From: an uncultured Eubacteriales bacterium
Lineage (GTDB): Bacteria > Bacillota > Clostridia > Oscillospirales > CAG-272
DNA length: 64,000 nt
Direction of reading: 5' to 3'
NCBI GenBank assembly: GCA_900546695.1
Contig: URDX01000002.1
Span: 1-64,000, forward strand
The first letter of the stretch is position 1. Each line of letters opens with the position of its first letter. The position numbers were made by a program, and so were the translations under genes. Shown here one piece after another: positions 26,301-36,216 of the stretch. The notes below the pieces were generated by a model that saw only the letters and a list, made by a program, of their open reading frames with translations, had not been told where the DNA came from and did not search any database.

Positions 26301-26730
26301 ACAGGTCGATCTGTGCGGTCGGACCCGCAAAACAGCCGTAAGGGCAGCGAATGAGGTGCTTCTATGAAAAAGCGCTTTCGTTCGCTGCCCTTGTATGTTA
26401 TGATGCTGTTTGCTGCTTGTCTCCGCGGCATGCTGCCGAGTACGATTGCTTCGGTGACTGCGCGGGGTCGCAGACAGCAGCCGTGCGGCTGCCTTATCGC
26501 CCTGATGCGCTTTGCGATAGGGCATTTTATGACCGTGCGGCGTGGTTCAGGATAAAATTAGGTATGCACCGAACAGCCCCCCTCTTTGCTCAGGACATGA
26601 TACAGGCGTTACTGCACAGGATGCTCGGAAAAAGTATAAATTATATGCGCAGATTTTAGTCCATGTAGTTTATGTAATTTTAACACAAATGCCTATATAA
26701 TGCAAGTGTAATTTAACTATGGGGGATAAT
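26301..26730. other. non-coding stretch with one long inverted repeat
   Basis: A perfect 12-base inverted repeat, aagggcagcgaa at 26340-26351 and its partner at 26381-26392, has a 29-base loop and no clear T-run. A 63-codon frame beginning at 26364 lies across it; its composition does not persuade me that it is a gene. Nothing else seen. Confidence 0.4.
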
Positions 26731-27066
26731 ATGCCTGATTACTATCTGATCGGTCAGAATATAAGAAAATTCCGTAAAGCAAAAGGTCTGTCGCAGGAGT
26801 CGCTTGCCGAGCAGATCGGGATATCGACCACTCATATGAGTCATATCGAAACAGGAAACACAAAGCTCAGTCTGCCGGTGCTGATAAAGCTGTCTCAGAT
26901 ACTCGAGGTATCGACCGACAGCATGATATTCGGCGAGTCGGGAAACGACGCGGCGGTTGCCGACAGGTGCATAGCCGAGATGCTGGAAGGTACAAGCGTC
27001 GGACAGCGTCGGGTGATAGGTGAGGTCATCGCCGCGGTAAGGACCGCGATGGATAAATATCTTTGA
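26731..27066 (+). CDS. XRE-family transcription regulator
   Basis: 111 residues from the ATG at 26731, preferred over 26719 because GGGGGA lies just before it. Residues 4-65 are a Cro/C1-type helix-turn-helix (IRKFRKAKGLSQESLAEQIGISTTHMSHIETG). The short C-terminal part is helical and may dimerise. It stands alone and its targets are unknown. Confidence 0.88.
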   Translation: MPDYYLIGQNIRKFRKAKGLSQESLAEQIGISTTHMSHIETGNTKLSLPVLIKLSQILEVSTDSMIFGESGNDAAVADRCIAEMLEGTSVGQRRVIGEVIAAVRTAMDKYL

Positions 27067-27147
27067 TTTGCTGCGTCGCGGCAGACGTATATAGTTGTGC
27101 CGCGTGTGTTTTCTCCGCAGTCGACCGCCGCAGCTGCGTGATTGCAA

Positions 27148-27831
27148 TCAGCCCTGCCGTGTCTGCCCGTCGACGCGCTCGCGCTTCAGCGGTGCGGCAT
27201 CGCCGCAGACGTAGTACAGCAGCGCACAGCCGTCGGATACCGTTATCTCTGCGCGGCAGCCGATATATGAATTGCTCACACCTATCGGAAAATCGTCGGT
27301 TATCTCTCCGTTTTCAAGGGTGTATTTTAGCCCCGAGATTGTAACGCCGCGTACGCTGCGCTCGAGTGCAAAAAGCGAAACCTCTCCACTCGTGCGTGAG
27401 GGAAGAGTAACGCGCTCGCCCGACAGCACGGTCATCGCGCAGCCGCTGCCGTACAGATAGCCGCAGCCGCCGCGCTCGGTTATGAATCGCAGGGTCTGTA
27501 TATTCGCCAGCGTATGGTCGAGCCTCCCGCCTGTGCCGCCGAACATATGTATCTCGCGGCAGCCGCGCGAGAGCGCGAGCCGCACCGCAGCAAGCATGTC
27601 GGTGTCGTCTTTTTCTATCGGCAGCTGCACCGCGCCTACTCCGTCGGGGCGCTCGGAGGAATCGTAATCGCCGATGTATATGTCGGGCGTGATGCCTATC
27701 GAATCGAGATATTTATATCCGCCGTCCGCCGCTATCACGAGACTGTCGGCGCATAGCGCGCAGGGCTGCGGGGAGTCGGTGTAATCGCCCGCGCCGAAGA
27801 TGAGACAGCGGGCGGTATTGTTCTTATCCAT
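27148..27831 (-). CDS. thiN: thiamine pyrophosphokinase
   Basis: 227 residues. Family signature words are AADGGYKYLDSIGITPDIYIGDYDS near residues 34-58 and KDDTDMLAAV near 74, then the TGGRLDHTLAN segment near 100; the C-terminal half is the vitamin B1-binding beta domain. It converts thiamine and ATP to thiamine diphosphate and AMP in the cytoplasm. In Clostridia it usually lies near rpe and the small GTPase rsgA; here rpe lies about 1.9 kb away on the other strand. Confidence 0.93.
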   Translation of the reverse strand: MDKNNTARCLIFGAGDYTDSPQPCALCADSLVIAADGGYKYLDSIGITPDIYIGDYDSSERPDGVGAVQLPIEKDDTDMLAAVRLALSRGCREIHMFGGTGGRLDHTLANIQTLRFITERGGCGYLYGSGCAMTVLSGERVTLPSRTSGEVSLFALERSVRGVTISGLKYTLENGEITDDFPIGVSNSYIGCRAEITVSDGCALLYYVCGDAAPLKRERVDGQTRQG

Positions 27832-28001
27832 ATTTTAAACCTCTCTTTCGGGTGGATATATTCTACCACAAAAAGACGCGGCTGTGAACGGCTTTCGGAG
27901 ATTTTTTTCGCGCGGCGCTTTTTCTCGCGCGGCGGGCGGTGCCGTTTTTTTCGGCTTTGGGTAATTTTTTGCGCCCCTGCGCATCTGAATTTCCCGTCTA
28001 C

Positions 28002-28030
28002 TTGTATACGGCGCAAAAATGTGTTATAAT
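28002..28030 (+). promoter_or_regulatory. promoter of the ispD-ispF operon
   Basis: TTGTAT, 17 bases, TATAAT, about 120 bases before the ispD start. Confidence 0.7.
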
Positions 28031-28149
28031 CTGTACGGTGTGCGGTGTGATCCGCCGTGCAGCCGTAACGTCATGCGGCGGGCTCGCCGCGCAAGAATAC
28101 AAAATACTGCACAAGGATGGTCCGTGCGTCGGCGCGGGCAAATAATGTG

Positions 28150-28935
28150 ATGAAGAATATTATCAAAAAAACTGCAAATGCGGTCCGCGCGGCGGGCGGT
28201 GTGCCCCGTCCCGAGGATTATTTCTGCTCGGCTGTCATAGTCGCGGCGGGCTCAGGCACGCGCATGGGCAGCACACGGACAAAGCAGATGACCGAGCTGT
28301 GCGGAAAGCCCGTTGTCGTGCATACGCTGCTCGCTTTTCAGGCGTGCGAGGCGGTCAAGGAAATAATCGTCGTTGCGCGCGAGGATGAGCTCGGCGCGTA
28401 TGCGGAGTTTGAAAAAACATACGGGCTGACTAAGCTCAGACAGGTTGTGCCGGGCGGCGCAAACCGTCAGAAGTCGGTAATGCTCGGCACAAAGGTGCTC
28501 TCCTACCGCTCGGAATATGTTGCGATACACGACGGCGCACGGTGTCTCATCACCCCCGACGAGATAACCGAGGTGCTGCGTCAGGCTTGCATATACGGCG
28601 CAGCCGCGGCGGCGGAGGTGATGACCGACACGGTAAAGCGCTGCGACGACCGCGGCTTTGTCACCGAGACGGTGGACCGCAGTGCGCTCATGCGCGCGCA
28701 GACCCCGCAGTGCTTCAAGACGAGTTTGTATCTCGCGTCGGCATATACGGCGGAGCGTGACGGCTTTGAGGCGACCGATGACTGCTCGGTAGCGGAGCAC
28801 GCGGGCTTTCCCGTGCGTATGGTCGACTGCGGCAGGACAAACATGAAGATAACAACGCCCGAGGACCTTGTCATAGCGCGGGCGCTGCTCACATCGCGTA
28901 ATCTCACGGCACGCGCCGCGGATTCGCATAATTGA
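28150..28935 (+). CDS. ispD: 2-C-methyl-D-erythritol 4-phosphate cytidylyltransferase
   Basis: 261 residues from ATG 28150 (a GTG directly before it is an alternative; no strong ribosome site is visible). It has the CTP-binding loop VIVAAGSGTRMG near 31-42, then HDGARCL, TDTVK and RAQTPQCF, all standard for IspD. It makes CDP-methylerythritol in the non-mevalonate isoprenoid pathway. About 25 residues precede the usual N-terminus. ispF follows after 16 bases. Confidence 0.93.
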   Translation: MKNIIKKTANAVRAAGGVPRPEDYFCSAVIVAAGSGTRMGSTRTKQMTELCGKPVVVHTLLAFQACEAVKEIIVVAREDELGAYAEFEKTYGLTKLRQVVPGGANRQKSVMLGTKVLSYRSEYVAIHDGARCLITPDEITEVLRQACIYGAAAAAEVMTDTVKRCDDRGFVTETVDRSALMRAQTPQCFKTSLYLASAYTAERDGFEATDDCSVAEHAGFPVRMVDCGRTNMKITTPEDLVIARALLTSRNLTARAADSHN

Positions 28936-28951
28936 TGATCGGAGAGACAGC

Positions 28952-29443
28952 ATGAATATTATACCGAGAATAGGACACGGCTACGACGTTCACCGTCTGA
29001 CAGAGGGCAGGGCGTTGATACTCGGCGGGGTAAGGATAGACTACCCGCTCGGTCTGCTCGGACATTCGGATGCGGACGTGCTGACCCACGCGGTGATGGA
29101 TGCACTGCTCGGTGCGGCTGCGCTCGGCGATATAGGACAGCACTTTCCCGATACGAGCGAGCGCTACCGCGGGGCGGACAGCATGGTGCTTGCATCTGAG
29201 GTCGTGCGTATGCTCGGCGATGCGGGCTACACCGTCTGCAATATTGACGCTACGCTGCTCGCGCAGAAGCCGAAGCTCGCGCCGTATATCCCCGCGATGC
29301 GCAGCCGTCTGTCGGAGGTGCTCGGCATCCCGCTCGATGCCGTCTCGATAAAGGCAACGACCGAGGAAGGTCTCGGCTTTACGGGCAGCGGCGAGGGTAT
29401 GGCATGTCATGCCGTCGCGCTCATCTACCCGAGCGAAAGCTAA
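28952..29443 (+). CDS. ispF: 2-C-methyl-D-erythritol 2,4-cyclodiphosphate synthase
   Basis: 163 residues, normal length. GHGYDVHRL near the start supplies the Asp and His zinc ligands, with HSDADVLTHAVMDALLGAA and the C-terminal TTEEGLGFTG also typical. It closes the cyclic diphosphate ring two steps after IspD in the same pathway; the adjacent pair is probably one operon. Confidence 0.95.
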   Translation: MNIIPRIGHGYDVHRLTEGRALILGGVRIDYPLGLLGHSDADVLTHAVMDALLGAAALGDIGQHFPDTSERYRGADSMVLASEVVRMLGDAGYTVCNIDATLLAQKPKLAPYIPAMRSRLSEVLGIPLDAVSIKATTEEGLGFTGSGEGMACHAVALIYPSES

Positions 29444-29482
29444 TCGGGCAAAAAGTAAATAGAGCGAAAATAATAAAAAAGT

Positions 29483-29515
29483 CCGTCCCCGCCGAGCATA
29501 GCTCGACGGAGACGG
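29483..29515. other. strong hairpin between ispF and rpe
   Basis: ccgtccccgccgagc pairs with gctcgacggagacgg, 13 of 15 positions. A T-run exists only on the minus strand, so it is not a clear terminator for ispF. The stretch 29444-29698 holds nothing else that I recognise. Confidence 0.5.
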
Positions 29516-29698
29516 TATATATGAGGCATCACCGCGGGCATGGCGACAATCCGACATCCCGCACTTTCACCGTCCGTTGCCTCGCGGTAGGATGCGGAGA
29601 TTTCCGTGCCGCCTTTATCAATGTATGCCGACGGCTGCTTTTGGTGAATGCGCGGCGCGCTCCGCACGTCAAAAAAGAAATCGGAAAGGATACATATC

Positions 29699-30361
29699 AT
29701 GAACAAGAAAATGACTCTTTCGCCCTCCGCGCTCTCCTGTGATTTTTCGCATCTCGGAGAGGATGTCCGCCGCGTCGAACAGGCAGGGGCGGAGTATCTT
29801 CATCTCGACGTTATGGACGGCGTTTTCGTGCCGAATATCAGCTTCGGACCCTGCGTCATTTCCTCGCTGCGGAGCGCATCGGGGCTTGTGTTTGACGTTC
29901 ATCTGATGATAACCGACCCCATCCGCTATATCCCGCAGTTTGTCAAGGCGGGAGCGGATATCATAACGATTCATGTCGAGGCGACCGACGACCCCGTAGC
30001 CGCACTCCGCGCGATACGCGAGGCGGGCGTTCGCTGCTGCATCTCTGTAAAGCCGGCAACCCCCGTGTCGGCGATAGAGCAGTATCTGCCGATGCTCGAT
30101 ATGGTGCTTGTCATGAGCGTTGAGCCGGGCTTCGGCGGTCAGAAATTTATGCCCGAGACGCTTGAGCATGTGCGCGAGCTTGTACGTCTGCGCTCCGAGC
30201 TTGGACTTGATTACGATATCGAGATAGACGGCGGTATCAACCGCGACAACATTAAGCAGGTCGTGGATGCGGGCGTGAATGTCGTTGTTGCGGGCTCCGC
30301 AGTGTTCGGAAAGCCCGACATAACCGAGGCGGTCAGGGAGCTGCGCGAGGCTGCCGTCTGA
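29699..30361 (+). CDS. rpe: ribulose-phosphate 3-epimerase
   Basis: 220 residues from ATG 29699, placed behind GGAAAGGA. Motifs LSPSALSCDF, HLDVMDGVFVPN, VHLMI, SVEPGFGGQKF and EIDGGI carry the metal ligands and catalytic Asp residues of the TIM barrel. It interconverts ribulose 5-phosphate and xylulose 5-phosphate in the pentose phosphate pathway. Confidence 0.95.
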   Translation: MNKKMTLSPSALSCDFSHLGEDVRRVEQAGAEYLHLDVMDGVFVPNISFGPCVISSLRSASGLVFDVHLMITDPIRYIPQFVKAGADIITIHVEATDDPVAALRAIREAGVRCCISVKPATPVSAIEQYLPMLDMVLVMSVEPGFGGQKFMPETLEHVRELVRLRSELGLDYDIEIDGGINRDNIKQVVDAGVNVVVAGSAVFGKPDITEAVRELREAAV

Positions 30362-30492
30362 CGTGATGTCGGTACGGCGGTAGCTGCTGCGGCGTGTGAG
30401 CGCGCTTTGACGTGCTCTGTCCGACGCGGACCGCTGCACCGATATTTTTCCCTGAGGGCTGTTACCGATTTTTTCAAAAAAAGGAGCGGAAT

Positions 30493-30930
30493 ATGAGTTC
30501 GATATGCGGAGCAAACTGTGACGAATGCAGAGCGCGCGACGATTGCCGCGGCTGCTCGGAGACCTGCGGCAGACCCTTCGGCGGCAGATGCATTGCGGCG
30601 GAATACATAAAGACGGGCGGCGCGGCGGCTTATCGCGAGTTCAGACAGAAGCTGCTCGACGAGGTAAACGAGCTGCTGCGCGCGGAGGGATTACCGTCTG
30701 CGCTCGCGCTGTATGAGCTGCCGGGTCAGTATGTCAATCTTGAATATCCGACGCCCGGCGGCGAGCACATCCGTCTGCTCAGCGACCGCGATGTTTATCT
30801 CGGAACGCAGATAGAGTTCGCCGACCTCGGTGTCTGCTACGGCGTTGTTGCGGGCACGGGATTCATTCTCATATGCAGCTACAGCCGCGACGGCAGCGAT
30901 CCCGAGATAGTTGTCTACAAGCACAGATAA
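30493..30930 (+). CDS. DUF3795-like cysteine-rich small protein
   Basis: 145 residues from ATG 30493, behind AAGGAGCGGA. The N-terminal third has the pattern CGANCDECRARDDCRGC...CGRPFGGRC expected for a DUF3795-type metal-binding knuckle. The rest is a mixed domain with GTGFILICSYS near the end. Function unknown. The next, broken gene begins 5 bases after its stop. Confidence 0.75.
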   Translation: MSSICGANCDECRARDDCRGCSETCGRPFGGRCIAAEYIKTGGAAAYREFRQKLLDEVNELLRAEGLPSALALYELPGQYVNLEYPTPGGEHIRLLSDRDVYLGTQIEFADLGVCYGVVAGTGFILICSYSRDGSDPEIVVYKHR

Positions 30931-30934
30931 GGCG

Positions 30935-31789
30935 ATGGATGGGGTCTATACGGATAAGACTATGAATGATGTCTATATGGATAAGGCTGCGAACGACAAG
31001 CCTATGAACGAAAAAATAAATGCCGATACCGCCGCGGATGCTCACGCAAGCTGGAATCCGTGGCACGGCTGCACAAAGCTCAGCGCGGGCTGCATGCACT
31101 GCTATGTTTACCGCAGAGACAGCGCCTTCGGGGTGAGCGAGGACAGCAGCGTATGCAGAAAAACGGCGGCATACGACCTGCCGATAAAGCGCAGACGCGA
31201 CGGCAGCTATAAGCTTGCTCCCGACAGCACCGTATATACCTGCTTTACCTCCGACTTTCTGCTCTCCGATGCCGACCCGTGGCGCGCAGAGTGCTGGAGG
31301 ATGATGCGGGAGCGCGGCGACTGTCGGTTTATCTTTTTTACAAAGCGTATCGACCGCCTTGCGGGCTGTCTGCCCGACGATTGGGGCGACGGCTATGAGA
31401 ATGTGACGGTCGGCTGCACCGTCGAAAATTCGGATATGGCAGCGCAGCGGCTGCCCATCTTTACCGCGCTGCCGCTGCGGCACAGAATTATCGTCGCGGA
31501 GCCGCTGCTCGGACCGCTCGAGCTCATGGAATACCTCGGCGGTGTCGAGGAGGTCATTGTCGGCGGCGAATCGGGCGACGGGGCGCGCGTCTGCGACTAT
31601 GTATGGGTGCTTGAGCTGCGTCGGTAGTGCGCGGAGCACGGTGTCGCGTTTACCTACCATCAGACGGGCGCACGTCTCCGCAAGGACGGGCGGCTGTACA
31701 GCATTCCTCGCGCGCTTCAGCTGTCGCAGGCAAAGCGTGCCGGCATAGATCACGACGGTCAAATAAAAGAATATGGAGAAAAGCAATGA
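30935..31789 (+). pseudogene. phage Gp37/Gp68-family (DUF5131-like) gene interrupted by one TAG
   Basis: The frame from ATG 30935 contains HASWNPWHGCTKLSAGCMHCYVYR with the radical-SAM-like Cys cluster of the phage Gp37/Gp68 family, and FIFFTKRIDRL and VIVGGESGDGARVCDY. A TAG at 31625-31627 follows ELRR; the same frame continues CAEHGVAFTYHQTGARLRKDGRLYSI, the normal family ending, to the TGA at 31787. A Gln is expected at the TAG. The N-terminus carries three 9-residue repeats (MDGVYTDKT, MNDVYMDKA, ANDKPMNEK). The next gene overlaps by ATGA. Function of the family is unknown. Confidence 0.8.
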
Positions 31790-33976
31790 ATTTCTTTCAC
31801 GAGGATCCCGAGCAGCTTCATATCGGAACGATGCCGAACAGGAGCTACTATATTCCCGCCGCGACCCGCGATGAGGCGGAGGCGGTAGACGCAAAACGCA
31901 GCTCGAGCCGTGTCAGGCTGCTCTGCGGCGAGTGGAGATTCAGATATTGCGGGGCATTTTCGGAGCTTGAGGAGGATTTTTGCACAGGGCTCTCGGGCGG
32001 CGGGCACATTTCGGTGCCGTCGGTCTGGCAGTGCTCGGGGTATGACCGTAATCAGTATATAAACGACCGCTATCCCATCCCGTTTGACCCGCCGTATGTA
32101 CCGCAGCAGAACCCGTGCGGTGTGTATGAGACCGAGTTTGAGGCTTTCGGGGGCGGGAGACAGTATCTCGTCTTTGAGGGCGTCGATTCGTGCTTTTATC
32201 TTTGGGTGAACGGCGTGCTTGTCGGATACAGTCAGGTCTCGCACGCGGTCTCCGAGTTTGACATAACCGAATATGCCGCAAAGGGGAAGAACAGGGTGAC
32301 CGTTCTTGTATTCAAGTGGTGCGACGGCACGTATCTTGAGTGTCAGGATAAGTTCAGAACGACGGGTATTTTCCGTGACGTGTATCTGCTGAACCGACCC
32401 GAGGAGCACATCCGAGATTATACGGTCAGGACCGCTTTGACGGAGGATAATTCATCGGCGGATATAATTCTTTCGGCGGAATTTCTGCACGAGCCGCTGC
32501 GGCTTGAGTACATGCTCCTCGACGGCGACGGCGTGACTGTCGCGAGCGGCGTGACAAACGACGGAAACGCGGTGATCACCGTCGCCGAACCTCTTCTGTG
32601 GAACGCGGAAACGCCGTATATTTACAGGCTGCTGCTGCGCTGCAATTCGGAGATAATATGCGAGCGGGTCGGAATAAGAAGGCTCGAGGTCGCAGACGGT
32701 GTTGTGAAGCTCAACGGAGCTCCCATCCGCATTCACGGGGTCAACCGACATGACTCGCACCCCGAAAGGGGACCTGCGGTGTCGTACGACGATATGCTCG
32801 GCGATATCCTGCTCATGAAGCGCAATAATATTAATGCCGTCCGTACATCGCACTATCCGAACGCACCGATAATGCCTATCCTCTGCGATATTTACGGGCT
32901 GTATCTCATAGATGAGGCGGACCTTGAGGCGCACGGCAGCTTTCGACTTTACGGCAAAAAAACGGGCGCGGTCAGATGCTGCGGCGACCCGATGTTCGAG
33001 CGGGCGATAGTCGACCGTGTCGAGCTGCTGTACGCGAGAGATAAAAACAGACCGTCGGTCATTATGTGGTCGCTCGGAAACGAATCGGGGTGGAGCGCGG
33101 CGCTTGAGCGGGCGGCGCGGTATCTGAAAGCCGTCGATGCGGAGCGCATCATCCACTATGAGAGCACCGCATCATGCGCGAATGAGTCGCCTGATTTTTC
33201 GTCGCTCGGCGTTATGAGTCGGATGTACGCTTCGCCCGAGGAGATAACCGCCTATTGCGCGGCACAGTCGGCAGCTGCACCCGATGCGCGGATGCCCGCT
33301 TTTCTCTGTGAGTATTCGCATGCCATGGGCAACGGTCCGGGTGACCTTGAGGATTACTACCGCTGCTTTGACAGCGAATATTTTCTCGGCGGCTGCGGTT
33401 TAGAATATTCTTGATGTGACCGTGCGGTGGAGCATTACGGGCGACGGCAGCATGGCTGTGTACGTTGACGCCGTTAAGGACCCCGAAATGCCGTATCTTC
33501 CGAGGCTCGGCATACTCTTTATGCTCGCCTCGGACTTTGAAAATGTCGCATACACGGCGCTCGGACCGTATGATAATTATCCCGATAAGCGCAACGCAAG
33601 CCGCTTCGGCTGCTTTAGCTGCAGGGTGTCGGATATGTATGAGGACCGCATTTCGCCGCAGGAGAGCGGCGCGCACGGTGGTTGTGAGTCGCTTGCGATC
33701 GATAACGGCGTGCACCGCATCTGCTTTGCACCGCTCGACCGACCCTTTTCGTTCGGCGCACTGCACTATACGACCGAGATGCTCAGCTGCGCGCGCCATG
33801 GCTTTGAGCTGACTCCGATGAAGGAAACAGCCATCTGCATTGATTACGCGCAGAGCGGAATAGGCTCGAACAGCTGCGGACCACAGCTTGCCGAGCGGTA
33901 TCGCCTTGACGGCGGGCGCTTTTCCTATTCCTTTGAAGTGAGCTTTTCGCGCGTCGATGCCGCCGCAGCGGAATGA
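31786..33976 (+). pseudogene. lacZ: beta-galactosidase gene with internal deletion
   Basis: The first part (31786-33414, 542 residues) is a family GH2 beta-galactosidase from the sugar-binding domain through the TIM barrel, with acid/base Glu in WSLGNESG and nucleophile Glu in LCEYSHAMGN. It ends abruptly after YFLGGC. The second part, in another frame from about 33401 to 33976, begins VTVRWSITGDGSM and is the C-terminal Bgal_small domain (LGPYDNYPDKR, MYEDRISPQESGAHGG). Compared with E. coli LacZ about 270 residues between roughly 562 and 834 are missing, so the gene is broken. GGAG at 31775. Confidence 0.88.
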
Positions 33977-34094
33977 AAAAGAATGAAAAAACCGAAAAGG
34001 AGAAAACAAAAAGGAAGAAAGCGACGGGCGCTTCCCGATGTCGCCGCAGCGGTTGCGCGGAGACTGCATAAGCCGTATAACAATATAATACAAA

Positions 34095-34139
34095 CCGACC
34101 GAATCACGGTGATTTTAACACGTGATTCGGTCGGCTTTT
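34095..34139 (+). terminator. perfect 14-base hairpin with T-run
   Basis: ccgaccgaatcacg pairs with cgtgattcggtcgg through a 12-base loop, followed by CTTTTG. It ends the transcript through the Gp37-like and lacZ remnants. Confidence 0.85.
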
Positions 34140-34144
34140 GTGTA

Positions 34145-34910
34145 GGCCTTTAGATTCGCATTGAAAATGATTAGTGACGCTGACACGCGGTGTAAGCATT
34201 GCTGTGCGCGCTGTGCGAGCTTTACGGCGCAACCGCCGCAGCGGAGCACCGGCGGCGCGCCCTCGCAACGTCTGCCGCTGCGCCCCCTGCGATGTCCCCC
34301 CGCTGCCCACCGCAGGAAATCTTCGCAGTGCTTCCCGCAATGCACCCCTGCGGGCATTCCCGCAGCGCCCCACCATACAGCCCTACGCAACGCCTACTGC
34401 GGCGAAACTTCTGTGCTGCAATTACTGTGCCGCAGGGAGAATTCGGACCGATACGGTCGGATTCGGGCGATTGAGACGGGATTTTGCGATGGAAAAACGG
34501 TCGTTATTTGTTTTCCGAACGTGTGCTGTTAGGGCATCGTGAGTTAACAATCGCGGCGCGTTCGGGAGAAAATGTGAAAATAATGCCTTTACGAAGCAAC
34601 AATATTCCAAAAAAGCTGTTGACAATACGGAAATTTTGTGATAGAATCGAATCGCGGATAGAAATGGAAGTGATTCGACGTCAAATCACAAGATTCCATT
34701 TACTTCTTCATATCGACAGTCGGCTGTCGGTTTGTATCGTTCTTCCTTCGTTTCGGGAAAATGAAAAGGTTAAAAGCAGTAACAGCGGGAGTGCATCGGC
34801 ATAGTATATATACAGAGTCGTGCCGCATTGCTGCGCGTGTGCCGAAAAATGTCCGAGCTCCGAGTATTACGGACCTCTTATTCTCGGCGCGTTGTGAGGT
34901 TAGGCTTTGT
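34145..34910. other. non-coding or decayed stretch
   Basis: Overlapping open frames here have biased, unlike-gene composition (rich in Cys, His, Pro and Arg) and none has a ribosome site. I see no gene, RNA or repeat that can be supported. Confidence 0.5.
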
Positions 34911-35193
34911 ATGAAAAAATACTTTACACAGCCGTCGGAGTCATTGCCGGAGCATCTATGGCTCTCGGTGCCGTCGCCTCAGGTGCTCTCAGCACCGTCG
35001 TGAATCGCTATGGCCTGAATCAAGATGAGTAAGTCAACATCAAGGATCTTGTCAATATGATGAAATACCTTACCGTATACGATTCGGATATACCATCGGC
35101 ACCGAGGATGTGTATGTCGATCCCGATGATGCGGAAAAAATCCATATCATAAACGCAAGTGATGTTATAGGGATAGTTGTATTTACAGACTGA
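34911..35193 (+). pseudogene. small secreted dockerin-like protein, frameshifted
   Basis: Adding one A to the run after ATG 34911 restores MKKILYTAVGVIAGASMALG, a signal peptide, then VVNRYGLNQDE, a TAA at 35029-35031, and VNIKDLVNMMKYL, which matches the second half of a type I dockerin repeat. A further frame change leads to IGTEDVYVDPDD...VIGIVVFTD ending at a TGA near 35191. At least three lesions, so a decayed gene. The dockerin likeness rests on one short motif. Confidence 0.45.
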
Positions 35194-35303
35194 TATGTTT
35201 TCCCATGTCGGTGCATCCTACATAGCGGACGCAATATTGCTGATTTGAATCGGTTATTTTCTTTCCCACCGATTCGATTGGATATATCTTTTTCCTTGGT
35301 AAA

Positions 35304-35347
35304 CGGGGCTGTCGGAAGTGTTCTATCTCCGACAGCCCCGATTTTTA
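35304..35347 (+). terminator. perfect 13-base hairpin with T-run
   Basis: cggggctgtcgga pairs with tccgacagccccg, loop of 11, then ATTTTTA. It lies behind the secreted-protein remnant. Confidence 0.85.
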
Positions 35348-35350
35348 TGT

Positions 35351-35449
35351 GTCGGTCGGCTCGCGCATCGGACGGTTAGCATATCGGTCGGTTAGCATAT
35401 CGGTTGGTTGCGCGTCGGTCGGTTTGTGCCTCGGTCGGCGCAAGTCGGT
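35351..35449. repeat. short tandem repeats of about 16 bases
   Basis: Four to five imperfect units of the type atatcggtcggttagc. Similar in flavour to the repeats at 7435 but shorter. No coding sense. Confidence 0.6.
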
Positions 35450-35464
35450 CTGAATTAAATAATG

Positions 35465-35498
35465 CGGCTCGAGATGGTGATACCGTCTCGGGCTTTTT
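35465..35498 (+). terminator. hairpin with T-run
   Basis: gctcgagatggt pairs with accgtctcgggc using two G-U pairs, then TTTTTT. Confidence 0.7.
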
Positions 35499-35509
35499 TA
35501 TTATGTTGA

Positions 35510-35965
35510 GTGTACGGGTGTTTTTACATCGGTTATCTTGTTTATGATTACTTGGATATCAGATGTGTCGGCATGCCTCAGCACGGCGTGGATATTCTCT
35601 GCTTAACCGCAACGGCACAGACCGACGGCAGCGGGCCTTTAGAGCGTAACTACAACGAGGATAATTCCTCGTGGGAGAGATATCCCGTGAGCGATTATTC
35701 GATGTATTTCCGCGGCTATAATGACGGCGACCCCGAAATGCCTCCCATCCTTACGGCATGTCAGAACTCCATGAAAAACAATGCGGGCATGTACGGCCGG
35801 GGCTCTACAGGCGCAACCAAGGAGGATGTGCTATCAACCTCACAAAAATACTAAGATGGCGTTCTTTATTACGCACGGCGGTCCTACACGTATTCAGATA
35901 AGCTCAGTCAACCGGTTGACTATGCTGCTCAGGCGTACGGCGGTACCCGCGACCGAAGATACTGA
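35510..35965 (+). pseudogene. unidentified gene remnant with internal TAA
   Basis: One frame runs 151 codons with a single TAA at 35852-35854. Before it the text includes YPVSDYSMYFRGYNDGDPE and KNNAGMYGRGSTG; after it, DGVLYYARRSYTYSDKLSQ and PVDYAAQAYGGTRDRRY. Composition is protein-like on both sides of the stop. No start with a ribosome site is visible. I do not recognise the family. Confidence 0.4.
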
Positions 35966-36216
35966 TACCCTTTCCCAAACGGGGTGCCCGATGTGCTCTG
36001 TGTGAACCGCAGGGCTTCTCCGCTTTTTGCATTTTGTATATCTGTGCGGCTTTTCAGTATCGAAAATCACCCGTTTTCGCAGAAAATCTGACATAAAAGT
36101 CCGATTTTATGTCGATATCGGTAGGTAAAATAATCAGTTTTGCACACGTTCGCCGCGCGCCCGTGTAATGCGCTTTGTGGGATAATTACGAATATTATAA
36201 TTTGTGGCTTAAGATG

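Noticed and set aside
26364..26555. 63-codon small protein MKKRFRSLPLYV...
   Set aside because: A weak ribosome site exists but the frame crosses a perfect inverted repeat and its second half has chance-like composition.
35351..35449. Possible CRISPR-like or iteron array
   Set aside because: Units are about 16 bases, variable and contiguous; no replication gene nearby.
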